A stretch of DNA of 64,000 nt. Source: Variovorax sp. PBL-H6 (GTDB lineage Bacteria; Pseudomonadota; Gammaproteobacteria; Burkholderiales; Burkholderiaceae_C). Position numbers and translations under genes: made by a program. Each line of letters starts with the position of its first letter. Positions within the stretch are counted from its first letter, which is position 1. Where the stretch lies: positions 1,612,001 through 1,676,000 of the forward strand of contig NZ_LR594659.1 of the NCBI RefSeq assembly GCF_901827155.1. The letters run 5' to 3'. Shown one piece after another: positions 55,121 through 63,412 of the stretch. The notes below the pieces were generated by a model. That model did not search any database. It saw only the letters and a list, made by a program, of their open reading frames with translations, and was not told where the DNA came from.

Positions 55121-56143
55121 ATGACATCGTCTTCCAGTGGCCCGCTGCGCATTGGCATTCTTGGCGCCGCACGCATCGCCCGTTTGTTCGTCGAAGCCGT
55201 GCGGCCATCGACAAAGGTCGTGGTGACCGCGGTTGCGAGCCGCGACGGTGATCGCGCGGCAGCCTTCGCGCGTGAGCTCGATATCGGCCGCGTCCATTCC
55301 AGCTATGACGCGCTCTTTGCCGATCCGGACATCGATGCGGTCTACGTGCCGCTGCCCAACAACCTGCACGCGGAATGGTCGATCCGGGCGGCCGCCGCCG
55401 GCAAGCACGTCCTCTGCGAGAAGCCGCTCGCGGCCAATGCAGCACAGGCGCGCTCCATGTTCGATGCCGCCAGGAAGAACGGCGTGTATCTCGTGGAAGC
55501 CTATCCTTATCGGGCGCAGCCGCAGACGCTGAAGGTTCGCGAGCTCGTCACGGCTGGCGCCATTGGCCGCATCCAGCTTATCCAGGCTTCATTCGGCTTT
55601 CCATTGACCGACGTCGCCAACATCCGCATGGACCCGACCCTTGCAGGGGGTGCGCTGATGGACGCGGGCTCCTATCCGGTGAGCTTCGTACGCATGGTGG
55701 CCGGCACTGCGCCCGTGCGTGTGTCGGCCCTGTCGTGCTGGGGTGCGACCGGCGTCGATCTGACCACCATGGCAACGCTCGAATATCCAGATGGTCTTCT
55801 CGCGCAGATCTCTTGCAGCTTCACCACTGCGAGGCACCGACATGCGTTCATATCGGGTGATGCAGGATCGATCAGCACCCCTTACTTCAACGATACGGGC
55901 GCCGCGTTTCCGCCGCTCGTGGATGTGCGCCGCGGCAGTGGATGGGATGCGGAACGCGAAGTGATCGAAACCGGATCCACGGCCGGGTTTCTGGCCGAAG
56001 CCGAATCATTTCACGACCTCGTGCGCTTCGGCTGGGAGAAATGGACGGGTGCCACGCCCGACGAGTCGATCGACATTGCGCTGACGCTCGATGCGATTGC
56101 GGCCAGCAGTCGCCGGGGCGTTCCGGTTGAAGTCGGGCGTTGA
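55121..56143 (+). CDS. Gfo/Idh/MocA-family NAD(P) oxidoreductase
   Basis: 340 residues from ATG 55121 (TGAGGTACCT upstream). Rossmann start RIGILGAARIARLFVEAV, the DIDAVYVPLPNNLHAEW motif and the catalytic-loop CEKPLAANAAQA with Lys near 103, then a C-terminal substrate domain with AGGALMDAGSYPVSFVRM. It oxidises or reduces a polyol, sugar or cyclitol carboxylate with NAD(P). In context it may act on quinate or a related compound before or after dehydroquinase, but this is inference. It starts 26 bases after the GntR stop. Confidence 0.88.
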   Translation: MTSSSSGPLRIGILGAARIARLFVEAVRPSTKVVVTAVASRDGDRAAAFARELDIGRVHSSYDALFADPDIDAVYVPLPNNLHAEWSIRAAAAGKHVLCEKPLAANAAQARSMFDAARKNGVYLVEAYPYRAQPQTLKVRELVTAGAIGRIQLIQASFGFPLTDVANIRMDPTLAGGALMDAGSYPVSFVRMVAGTAPVRVSALSCWGATGVDLTTMATLEYPDGLLAQISCSFTTARHRHAFISGDAGSISTPYFNDTGAAFPPLVDVRRGSGWDAEREVIETGSTAGFLAEAESFHDLVRFGWEKWTGATPDESIDIALTLDAIAASSRRGVPVEVGR

Positions 56144-56158
56144 GTCGGGGCCGCAAAG

Positions 56159-56848
56159 ATGTCGCTTCTAGGCAGTGCAGCACTGGCCATGTGGTGGGAC
56201 ATGGCGCCCGAAATGAAGTCCGAGTTCGAGGACTGGCATTCTCATGAACATTTCCCGGAGCGGCTCGGTGTCCCCGGATTCCGGCGGGCGTCACGCTGGA
56301 CCAGTGCCACCGGAGACGAGGGCATCTTCGTCCTTTACGAGCTCGAGTCGTACGCAGTCCTTTCGTCGGATGCCTACGTCAGTCACTTGAACACCCCGAC
56401 ACCGTGGTCCGCCCGGATGATGCCGCACCACAGGAACATGGTCCGCAGCCAGTGCCACGTGCTGGAGTCATCGGGAAGCAGCGCTGCGCGGCATGCGTTG
56501 ACCTTTCGTGTTTCGCCACTGCAAGACCGCGACAAGGACCTGCGCGAATTTTTCCGCACACTCTGCGTCGACCTGGTCCAGCGCCCCGGCATCGTGGGTG
56601 CACATCTCTTGCGGCACCAGACGCCACCCATCGCCGAAACGACCGAACAGCGCATCCGCAACTCCGCAGATCGCGTGGCCGACTGGGTCTTCGTGGCCCT
56701 GGGCTACGAGGCCCCTGTCCTCGAGTCGCTTGCCGATGCGGACCTTGCTGCAACAGCCTTGCAGGCGTCAGGCGCGGCCGAAGGCGCAATCAGCGGGTTG
56801 TACTCGCTCTCGCATTCGGCGACATCTGAGGAATTCGGGCAGCGTTGA
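56159..56848 (+). CDS. DUF4286-like dimeric alpha/beta-barrel protein
   Basis: 229 residues. Early DWHSHEHFPERLGVPGFRRASRW and a MMPHHRNMVRSQCHV block are typical of the EthD/DUF4286 type of ferredoxin-like barrel; the second half may be another copy (FRVSPLQDRDKDLREFF, GIVGAHLLRHQTPP). It is 15 bases behind the oxidoreductase, so it belongs to the same unit. These proteins are found in degradation clusters, with catalytic or product-binding roles not settled. Substrate unknown. Confidence 0.7.
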   Translation: MSLLGSAALAMWWDMAPEMKSEFEDWHSHEHFPERLGVPGFRRASRWTSATGDEGIFVLYELESYAVLSSDAYVSHLNTPTPWSARMMPHHRNMVRSQCHVLESSGSSAARHALTFRVSPLQDRDKDLREFFRTLCVDLVQRPGIVGAHLLRHQTPPIAETTEQRIRNSADRVADWVFVALGYEAPVLESLADADLAATALQASGAAEGAISGLYSLSHSATSEEFGQR

Positions 56849-57009
56849 GCCAGGTTCCGCAAGGCGTGGGTTCGTTCGCCTTGCTTCTGCGGCAGAAGTC
56901 ACGAAAGCCAGCGCCTTCCCGGCGAATAGGCTCCGTCTTCGCCCAGCCCGCGGCTAGAGTCCGCCAGCCGCCCCTTGCGCCGCGGCACGAACAACAACGA
57001 GGAGCCCCC

Positions 57010-57864
57010 ATGCCCAGACGCAGGAAGTCGAGTGCCCTGGACGACATGATCGAGCTGGTGTCGATGCTCCCGTGGTGGGCGGGCGCGGTGATGGCGCCCA
57101 TCTGCTACCTGCTCCTCCATGCGTGGGCGGTGCGCGTCGCGGCCGAGATGATTGCCAAGCCGCAGCTCACGTCAGGCATCTACTACGCGCTGGGCTCCGT
57201 CGGCCAATACCTCCTTCCCTTCATCTGCCTCGCCGGTGCGGCCATGTCCGCATGGCGGCGGCACCAGAGAAAGACGCTGGCCGACAACGTGAGTGCCGCG
57301 AAAACCGCGGATGTGCTCGAAGGCATGAGCTGGCGCGAGTTCGAGCTGCTCGTGGGGGAGGGCTTCAGGCGCAAAGGCTTCCAGGTCGAGGAGCTGGGCG
57401 GCGCGGGCGCTGATGGCGGCGTCGACCTCGTGCTGCGAAAGGGCGGCGAGAAGTACCTGGTGCAATGCAAGCAATGGCGTGCGTACAAGGTCACCGTGCA
57501 AGTGGTGAGGGAGCTTTATGGCGTGATGGCTGCGAGCGGCGCTGCAGGTGGGTTCGTGGTGACCTCTGGGCGATTCACGGCTGATGCGCGGGAGTTTGCG
57601 CAGGGGCGGAATGTCCAGTTGATGGACGGGGATGCGCTCTTTGCATTGATCCGCTCGGTGCGGGAGAAGGTTCGTGATGTTCCCTCACGCGCGGCTGAAG
57701 GCAAGCCCAGGATTGAACCGGAGCTTGTCAGTAACGCGTCGGCGGCACCTGCTTGCCCGCGATGCGCAGGGCAGATGGTGCGAAGGACGGCGAAGAAGGG
57801 TGCGAATGCGGGCGAGGCTTTCTGGGGCTGTGGGGCGTTTCCCAAGTGCAGGGGCACCGCATGA
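57010..57864 (+). CDS. Mrr-like restriction-endonuclease protein with membrane helices and C-terminal zinc ribbon
   Basis: 284 residues from ATG 57010 (GAGGAGCCCCC before it). Two helices at about 20-38 and 60-80 are followed by an Mrr_cat fold: SWREFELLVGEGFRRKGFQV, then GADGGVDLVL with Asp139 and LVQCKQW with Gln152 and Lys154, the PD-(D/E)XK core. The end has CPRCAGQMV and CGAFPKCRG, a topoisomerase-type zinc ribbon. This membrane-nuclease-ribbon layout occurs in many bacteria and is of unclear role; DNA damage or foreign-DNA response is possible. The excalibur gene follows 19 bases later. Confidence 0.85.
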   Translation: MPRRRKSSALDDMIELVSMLPWWAGAVMAPICYLLLHAWAVRVAAEMIAKPQLTSGIYYALGSVGQYLLPFICLAGAAMSAWRRHQRKTLADNVSAAKTADVLEGMSWREFELLVGEGFRRKGFQVEELGGAGADGGVDLVLRKGGEKYLVQCKQWRAYKVTVQVVRELYGVMAASGAAGGFVVTSGRFTADAREFAQGRNVQLMDGDALFALIRSVREKVRDVPSRAAEGKPRIEPELVSNASAAPACPRCAGQMVRRTAKKGANAGEAFWGCGAFPKCRGTA

Positions 57865-57883
57865 ATGCGGAGGAGGGCGGCGT

Positions 57884-58174
57884 ATGACGAGGCTGATTGT
57901 TCTGGCGATCGTTTGCCTGATCGGATGGAAGGGGTACACGCACTTCGAGGAGAAGCAGCAGGCGAGCGTTGCTGCCACATCGGAGAAGGCGTGGAGCCCG
58001 ACACCGAGCGTCCGGTCTGCAACCGTCAGCGCTTCGTTCAAGTGCGATGGCCGCACGCATTGCTCACAGATGACCTCGTGTGCAGAGGCGACTTACTTCT
58101 TGAGGAACTGTCCTGGGGTGAAGATGGATGGGAACAACGATGGGGTGCCTTGTGAGCAGCAGTGGTGTCGGTGA
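57884..58174 (+). CDS. Excalibur-domain small secreted or membrane-anchored protein
   Basis: 96 residues from ATG 57884, with GGAGGAGGGCGGCGT upstream. An N-terminal helix (LIVLAIVCLIGWKGYTHF) is followed by the excalibur calcium-binding domain: CDGRTHCSQMTSCAEATYFLRNC and MDGNNDGVPCE, a DxDxDG loop with its cysteines. It is cotranscribed with the Mrr-like gene, 19 bases apart. A coupled nuclease and calcium-binding pair is notable, but the role is unknown. Confidence 0.85.
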   Translation: MTRLIVLAIVCLIGWKGYTHFEEKQQASVAATSEKAWSPTPSVRSATVSASFKCDGRTHCSQMTSCAEATYFLRNCPGVKMDGNNDGVPCEQQWCR

Positions 58175-58605
58175 GCGGTGGAATGGCAGGTGTGCAGCGG
58201 TTTCCGTCTTTCGCTCAGCAACGGCCGAAGGCTCAGTTCGGCCAACAGCAGACCTACGAGCCGGCCCTCCAATACAGACGCAGATAGGCATGCTCGCCTT
58301 GGCCGTCGTGGGCGCGCTATGGCGCTACTTCACCCGACCATCCGCCGCGGACCTGGCCCGGGAGCGAAGCATGAGACGTCACTCCAGAGGGCAAGAAAAT
58401 TGAAGGCCCTGACCGCAGCGGTGGCCGCTATGCTGCGGCAACAACCGGGCCAGAAGCGGACGCCGGAGGGTGATGGCCAAAGCATGATCAGCTCTGCCAT
58501 CCACCACGCGAAACGCGGGGGATCTTGTGAATACGCTTCGGGCTATGGCTTGTGCCCCCTTCGCGCAGCGCGCAGAATCGTGCTCCCAATTTGGAGGAAT
58601 GGAAC
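58175..58605. other. 431-base region without a convincing gene
   Basis: Only short frames cross this stretch. One gives MLALAVVGALWRYFTRPSA near 58290, a hydrophobic segment that might be a fragment, but it has no ribosome site and no clear family. A GCGGAC-containing motif at 58452-58462 resembles copies found near 61.2 and 63.5 kb. The gap ends with the Shine-Dalgarno of the cupin gene (TTGGAGGAATGG). Confidence 0.5.
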
Positions 58606-59049
58606 ATGACGATTCCGTACTTTGTCTTGACGCACGATCAGCGCGAGGTTCCTCTGAACGTGCTTGGCACGCAAGTCACGGTGTTGGCGTCGAATGCGGC
58701 AACACAGAGCTATGGGATCACTTTTCAACAGGGGGACGAGGGAACAGGTCCGCCTCCGCACAGCCACGACTGGGACGAATCCTTCTACGTCCTCGACGGT
58801 GAGATCGACTTTCTCTGCAACGGCCGCGCCCACGCGTGTCATCCTGGAACGCTCGTGCATGTGCCGCGCGGAACGGTGCACGGCTTTCAGTACGGCAAGG
58901 GTGGCGGCCGGATGCTTGAGATCACCGGGCAGAACGCTTTGGCCGCCCAAATGTTCACCGCCGTCGACCACGAGATTCCAGTGGGCCCACCCGATATTCC
59001 AAAGCTGCTGGCCGTTCTCGAGCGCCACGGTGTCACTGTGGCAGGCTGA
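58606..59049 (+). CDS. Cupin-domain protein
   Basis: 147 residues from ATG 58606, preceded by TTGGAGGAATGGAAC. The cupin motifs are GTGPPPHSHDWDESFYVLDGE near 45-65 and PGTLVHVPRGTVHGFQYG near 85-102, giving His, His, Glu and His metal ligands. It is a small single-domain cupin similar to quercetin-dioxygenase-like and stress cupins. No pathway context: the next gene is a broken regulator, then an NCS1 permease. Confidence 0.88.
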   Translation: MTIPYFVLTHDQREVPLNVLGTQVTVLASNAATQSYGITFQQGDEGTGPPPHSHDWDESFYVLDGEIDFLCNGRAHACHPGTLVHVPRGTVHGFQYGKGGGRMLEITGQNALAAQMFTAVDHEIPVGPPDIPKLLAVLERHGVTVAG

Positions 59050-59128
59050 ACGGCCCACGAGGCTGTATCCAGCGTCGACAAGTGGCCTGGCCAGAACCGG
59101 ACCTTCCGGCCTGCCATCCAAACCTATG

Positions 59129-59454
59129 CGCGAGTCGGGCGCCTGCCGACGAACGCATCATGCGCAAGGCCGATGGTTCGCTGTTCTGGCGCCGCGTCTC
59201 CGGTCGCGCGGTGGAGCGCGGCGATTCCTTCGCCGGCGCCGCCTGAGTTGTTCGAGGACATCTCGCAGGCACGGCCCGTCAGCATCGACTTCACGCCGCG
59301 CGAGCGCGAGATCGCGTAGTTCCTCCTGATGGCTAGGGCAGCAAGCAGATCGGCAAGGAACTGGGGCTGGGGCACCGCACCGTCGATGCCCACCGTGCGC
59401 GGCTCATGCGCGAGATGCAGGTGGGCACCGCCCACGGCGCGGTTGCTCGGGCGG
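59129..59454 (+). pseudogene. Broken PAS-LuxR-type response regulator
   Basis: Three adjoining reading frames together spell one regulator. Frame one: PADERIMRKADGSLFW, VSGRAVERGDSFAGAA then stop at 59244. Frame two: LFEDISQARPVSIDFTPREREIA then TAG at 59317. Frame three, from 59337: GSKQIGKELGLGHRTVDAHR and ARLMREMQVGTA. This is the end of a PAS domain and a LuxR helix-turn-helix. There are at least two frameshifts and one in-frame stop, so it is dead, not a sequencing slip. It sits just upstream of the NCS1 permease. Confidence 0.8.
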
Positions 59455-59597
59455 GCCCGAGAACCAAGGGTTATCCCCTCGCATGCTCGCATCAAATGTG
59501 CATATTTTTTGCATACCAGCTTGCGTCTCAGGCGCCTGCGTATTGCCGCTCCCCCGCGTGCGGCGCCCTTCTACCTGACAACCAAGGAGCACATGCG

Positions 59598-61055
59598 ATG
59601 GAAATCCGCAATCCTTCCCCCGGCCTCTACAACGAGGACCTGGCACCCGCCAAGGAGCGTAACTGGGGTGCCTTCAGCATCTTCAACGTCTGGACCTCGG
59701 ACGTGCACAGCCTGTGGGGCTACTACCTCGCGGCCAGCCTGTTCCTGCTGTGCGGCAGCTTCACGAACTTCCTCATCGCGATCGGGCTCGGTTCGCTGGT
59801 GATCTTCTTCCTTATGAACCTGATCGGCTACGCGGGCGAAAAGACCGGCGTGCCGTACCCGGTGCTGGCGCGCGCGTCCTTCGGAGTCTGGGGCGCGAAC
59901 CTTGCGGCGCTGGTGCGCGCGATCGTGGCGTGCTTCTGGTACGGCGCGCAGACCGCGGCCGCGTCCGGCGCGGTAGTTGCCCTGCTGATTCGCAGCGACA
60001 GCATGCTCGAGTTCCACAAGGGCACACAGTTCCTCGGCCACTCGGGGTTGGAGGTGATCTGCTACGTCGGGATCTGGGCGCTCCAACTGCTCATCATCCA
60101 GCGCGGCATGGAGACGGTACGCAAGTTCCAGGACTGGGCCGGTCCCGCCGTGTGGATCGCGATGCTGGTCCTGGCCATCGGCCTGTGCGTCAAGGCCGGC
60201 GGCTTCTCCTTTGACCACGGCATTCCGCAAGAAGTGCTGCTGGCAAAGACCAAGGACGCCGGCGTGAGCGGCGAGCCCGGCTCATTCTGGGCCCTGATGG
60301 CGGTGGCGGCGACCTGGATCACCTACTTCGCTGCGCTCTATCTCAATTTTTGCGACTTCTCGCGCTACGCCAGGAACAAGGACGCGGTGAAGAAGGGCAA
60401 CATCTGGGGCCTGCCGATCAACCTGATTGCGTTTTCGCTGGTCGCCGGCATCACCACCATCGCGGCCTTTAAGGTGTATGGCGAGGTGCTGCTGCACCCC
60501 GAGCAGATCTCCGCCAAGTTCGACAGCTGGGTGCTGGCGCTGATCGCCGCGCTGACCTTCGCGGTGGCCACGCTGGGCATCAACGTGGTGGCCAACTTCG
60601 TATCGGCGGCCTTCGACATCTCCAACGCGTTCCCGAGGCAGATCAACTTTAAGACGGGCGGCTACATCGCGGCGGCCATCGCGTTGGCGCTCTATCCGTT
60701 CGCGCCGTGGGAAGGCAACGCCGCGCACTTCGTCAACGCCATCGGCGCCACCATGGGCCCGCTGCTGGGGATCATCCTGGTCGACTACTACCTGGTGGCC
60801 AAGTGCAACATCAACGTCGCTGCGCTCTACCAGGAGCACGGCGAGTACCGCTACGAAGGCGGCTGGAACGTCAATGCGCTGGTCGCTGCGGGCGTCGGCA
60901 GCGTGTTCTCCACCTTCCTGCCCAACTTCACGAGCCTTCTGCCCGCCTGGTGGAACACCTATGGTTGGTTCTTCGGCGTGGCCATCGGCGGCGGCGTGTA
61001 CCTGGTCATGGCAACGCTGCGGCCGCGCAACGCCGTCGCACCCGCCCGCGTTTGA
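59598..61055 (+). CDS. NCS1-family permease (purine/cytosine/allantoin type)
   Basis: 485 residues from ATG 59598 (AAGGAGCACATGCG upstream); the frame runs on upstream only through the dead regulator. Twelve hydrophobic segments; the family opening EDLAPAKERNWGAFSIFNVW and ASLFLLCGSF, then GVPYPVLARASFGVWGANL, the FFAALYLNFCDFSRYARN-like block, and VVANFVSAAFDISN. It imports a nucleobase, hydantoin or allantoin with a cation. An AT-rich patch with two TGCATA copies (59499-59504, 59510-59515) lies about 90 bases before the start and may be a promoter or regulator site. Confidence 0.9.
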   Translation: MEIRNPSPGLYNEDLAPAKERNWGAFSIFNVWTSDVHSLWGYYLAASLFLLCGSFTNFLIAIGLGSLVIFFLMNLIGYAGEKTGVPYPVLARASFGVWGANLAALVRAIVACFWYGAQTAAASGAVVALLIRSDSMLEFHKGTQFLGHSGLEVICYVGIWALQLLIIQRGMETVRKFQDWAGPAVWIAMLVLAIGLCVKAGGFSFDHGIPQEVLLAKTKDAGVSGEPGSFWALMAVAATWITYFAALYLNFCDFSRYARNKDAVKKGNIWGLPINLIAFSLVAGITTIAAFKVYGEVLLHPEQISAKFDSWVLALIAALTFAVATLGINVVANFVSAAFDISNAFPRQINFKTGGYIAAAIALALYPFAPWEGNAAHFVNAIGATMGPLLGIILVDYYLVAKCNINVAALYQEHGEYRYEGGWNVNALVAAGVGSVFSTFLPNFTSLLPAWWNTYGWFFGVAIGGGVYLVMATLRPRNAVAPARV

Positions 61056-61227
61056 CGGCCAAGCTCACGTGTTCAAGAGACTGTGGGAGATTTCATCGTC
61101 GAGCTTCAGCGCAAGCACAAGGTGGTCAGCGTCTACCTACATGCCGTCTGCAGGAATACTTCCCAGTCGATTGAAGGCTAGCGGGCGGAGAACGGCAGAA
61201 GCGGACATTGCGAATGGCCCTCGGGAC

Positions 61228-61923
61228 TCAGCCCTTGAAAGGCGTCAGGTATGGTGCCGCGGCGATATCAGCGACTTTGCGGTAGCTCGGTATGTCCGTC
61301 TTGCTCGCGCTTGCCAATGCTTCTTCGAGTTGCGCGGCGTTCAGGTCTTTGCAGTACGCAGGGGTTCCGGGTTGCTGCCTCCACGATTCAGCGAGCGTTC
61401 CGCCATCAATGGCATCGAACCCCAACTCGCGGACTACGCCTTGTACAAGGTGCTTGGCTTCAGTGTTGTCACCGGCAACTGAAAGTGCAATCCGTTCAGC
61501 GCTTCCACCCGGCTGGCCGCGTGTCGCCAAGCTCTCAGCCAGGATGTTGTTGAAGGCTTTGACGACCGGCCTGCCCAGCACCGAAGAAATCCATTCGCTG
61601 TCCGTGGCCCCTCCCTCGACCTGTGCCATGACACCATCGCGGGTGGGGTAGTAGTTGCCTGCATCAACGACTACAGCAGGGTTCCTACGCAGCACTTCAT
61701 GGGGAAGGTCGGCGACCGCCAATTGCGGGATGGCGATGATGACCAAGTCCGCAGCGCCTGATGCTTGCTCGACCGTCGCAGCGACCACTCCAGTCTCGGC
61801 CGCGAAAGCCGCGAGCGTTGCCGGTCCCCGCGAGTTCGCAATCAGCACTCGGTGGCCCAACGCCTTGAGGTTGCGCGCGAGCGTGCTGCCAATGTTGCCC
61901 GATCCAATGATTCCAATGTTCAT
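61228..61923 (-). CDS. NADPH-dependent F420-reductase-like NAD(P)-binding protein
   Basis: 231 residues from ATG 61923, with AATGAGGAATCTCAAG before it. Rossmann start MNIGIIGSGNIGSTLARNLK, then VLIANSRGP and the VIIAIPQLAV and VVDAGNYYPTRDG strands, and GRPVVKAFNNILAESLATRG, as in F420-dependent NADP reductase-like proteins and coenzyme-binding oxidoreductases in bacteria that lack F420. Function unknown. Convergent with the NCS1 gene, 172 bases away. That gap includes only a possible short tail of coding-like sequence. Confidence 0.85.
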   Translation of the reverse strand: MNIGIIGSGNIGSTLARNLKALGHRVLIANSRGPATLAAFAAETGVVAATVEQASGAADLVIIAIPQLAVADLPHEVLRRNPAVVVDAGNYYPTRDGVMAQVEGGATDSEWISSVLGRPVVKAFNNILAESLATRGQPGGSAERIALSVAGDNTEAKHLVQGVVRELGFDAIDGGTLAESWRQQPGTPAYCKDLNAAQLEEALASASKTDIPSYRKVADIAAAPYLTPFKG

Positions 61924-62125
61924 CTTGAGATTCCTCATTCAAAAATGGCAATTATTCGAACGACGGCGTTCCCGACGGCTGACAGGGTCAAGATGGCCGA
62001 CCATGCTTGCATAGCCGGAAGGGTGGCATGCCCTGCCAAACTGATGCGTAGCGCGATGTCCGCTTAGGGGCCCCCCGGCGACCTTGGCGCAAAGTTTCGA
62101 TCCCTAAACTGCACAGGAGATCGAC

Positions 62126-62572
62126 ATGAACGCTTCCGCAATCTCTGGGCTGCGCGCACCCTGGAACAAGGACAAACTCGTCGGGCAGAAGCGGCCATTC
62201 AAGCTCAAAGAAATCTGGGCGGTCCGGACCCGGCTTCAACTGTCTTGCCGAACCCGCGACCTTGCACTCTTCAATCTCGGCATCGATAGCAAGCTTCGCG
62301 CCTGCGACTTGGTCAAGCTGCGGGTGCGCGACGTGGGGACGCGGCAGTACGCGCGCATCGTCGACAGCTGGGTGGAGGAGATCGGCTTGGACTCGGCGGA
62401 TTACGGCACCCATTCGATGCGTCGGACCAAGGCTTCCTTGGTCCACCGCCGAACCAGGAACCTGCGCGCGGTGCAACTGTTGCTCGGGCACACGAAGCTG
62501 GAAAGCACCGTGCGCTATCTCGGGATCGAAGTTGAAGACGCTGTGGAAATAGCCGAACAGACGGAAGCCTGA
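62126..62572 (+). pseudogene. Tyrosine recombinase/integrase with internal deletion
   Basis: 148 residues from ATG 62126 (AGGAGATCGAC before it). The start (QKRPFKLKEIWAVRTRLQLS, TRDLALFNLGIDSKLRACDL) and the end (HSMRRTKASLVHRRTRNLRA, QLLLGHTKLESTVRYLGIEV) match the short Burkholderiales integrases of about 200 residues. Between VRVRDVG and TRQYARIVDSW roughly 50 residues are missing, including the beta-hairpin with the catalytic Lys. The Arg, His-x-x-Arg, His and Tyr positions remain. The frame is intact, so a protein may form, but recombinase activity is unlikely. It marks an accessory region. Confidence 0.78.
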
Positions 62573-62696
62573 CCTGCCCTGGCGCCTCAAAATGGCGGGC
62601 GCCAGAGAAGGGCAAAATGCGGCCAGAAGCGGCCCGTCGGTTGCGGCGCAGAATTCGTGGAACAGCGGACCGACGCCTGTTCAGAAGGAATAGTCA

Positions 62697-62810
62697 ATGT
62701 TGCCGGTCAACGTGGTTCAGCGCCAGTTCGAGGCTTACAACGCACATGACCTCAGTGCTTTCCTGAACGGCAGCATGCGGCAACACCCGACAGTCGACCT
62801 GAACCCCTAA
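62697..62810 (+). pseudogene. Truncated NTF2/SnoaL-like protein fragment
   Basis: A 37-codon frame from ATG 62697 that opens VVQRQFEAYNAHDLSAFL, the exact look of the first helix of nuclear-transport-factor-2-like or SnoaL proteins, normally about 120-150 residues. The similarity stops after about residue 24 and the frame ends at 62810. It is therefore a 5' remnant, probably cut by recombination next to the nucleotidyltransferase gene. Confidence 0.6.
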
Positions 62811-62824
62811 CGTGGCCATCATCC

Positions 62825-63412
62825 GTGAACCTGCCCTCTCAGCCTGAACTTGAGACACGACTCGTCACCCTGGTGCGCTCGTCGAACAGCTTGATGGCTG
62901 CTTTGAGGGCCGTCCGCTCTCTCGGATTGAGTTCTTGGTGCATTGGCGCGGGCGCCGTACGTTCGCTAGTTTGGGACGCGCTCCATGGCTATGAACGGGC
63001 ATCAGCACTTGAGGACGTCGACGTCGTCTACTTCGACGACGTGGCCTGTGGTCCGGGTCAAGATGCAGACTTGGAAGGTCGCCTCGCCAAGGCTACCCCG
63101 GCGGTGCGTTGGGAGGTCACCAATCAAGCAACCGTCCATGACTGGTTCGCCAAGAATCTGGGTGAGGTGGTGCCACCAATTCGCTCCCTTGAAGAAGGCG
63201 TGGCCACTTGGCCGGAGTTCGCCACATGCGTGGGGGTCAACCTGGATGACGAGGAATCGATAGGGGTTATCGCTCCGCACGGACTCGACGACCTGTTCGC
63301 ACTGGTCGTTCGACACAACCCGATGAGAGCGAGCGCTGCGACCTTCCGGCACCGAGTGCAATCAAAGCGGTTCGGCGAGCGATGGCCGTTGCTTTCCATA
63401 GAAACATGCTGA
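62825..63412 (+). CDS. Nucleotidyltransferase-family protein (DUF925 type)
   Basis: 195 residues from GTG 62825. SLGLSSWCIGAGAVRSLVWDALHG is the family's opening and DVDVVYFDD holds the Asp pair for metal and nucleotide binding. Later WEVTNQATVHDWFAKNLGEVVPP and ATCVGVNLDDEESIGVIAPHGL DDLF-like end confirm the fold. Such genes are frequent as integron or accessory cassettes, which fits the surrounding fragments. Substrate unknown. Confidence 0.82.
   Translation: MNLPSQPELETRLVTLVRSSNSLMAALRAVRSLGLSSWCIGAGAVRSLVWDALHGYERASALEDVDVVYFDDVACGPGQDADLEGRLAKATPAVRWEVTNQATVHDWFAKNLGEVVPPIRSLEEGVATWPEFATCVGVNLDDEESIGVIAPHGLDDLFALVVRHNPMRASAATFRHRVQSKRFGERWPLLSIETC

Noticed and set aside
62573..62830. 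Integron attC or gene-cassette recombination site near CCTAAC
   Set aside because: Core-like bases occur, but I could not pair the L and R boxes into a convincing fold by eye.
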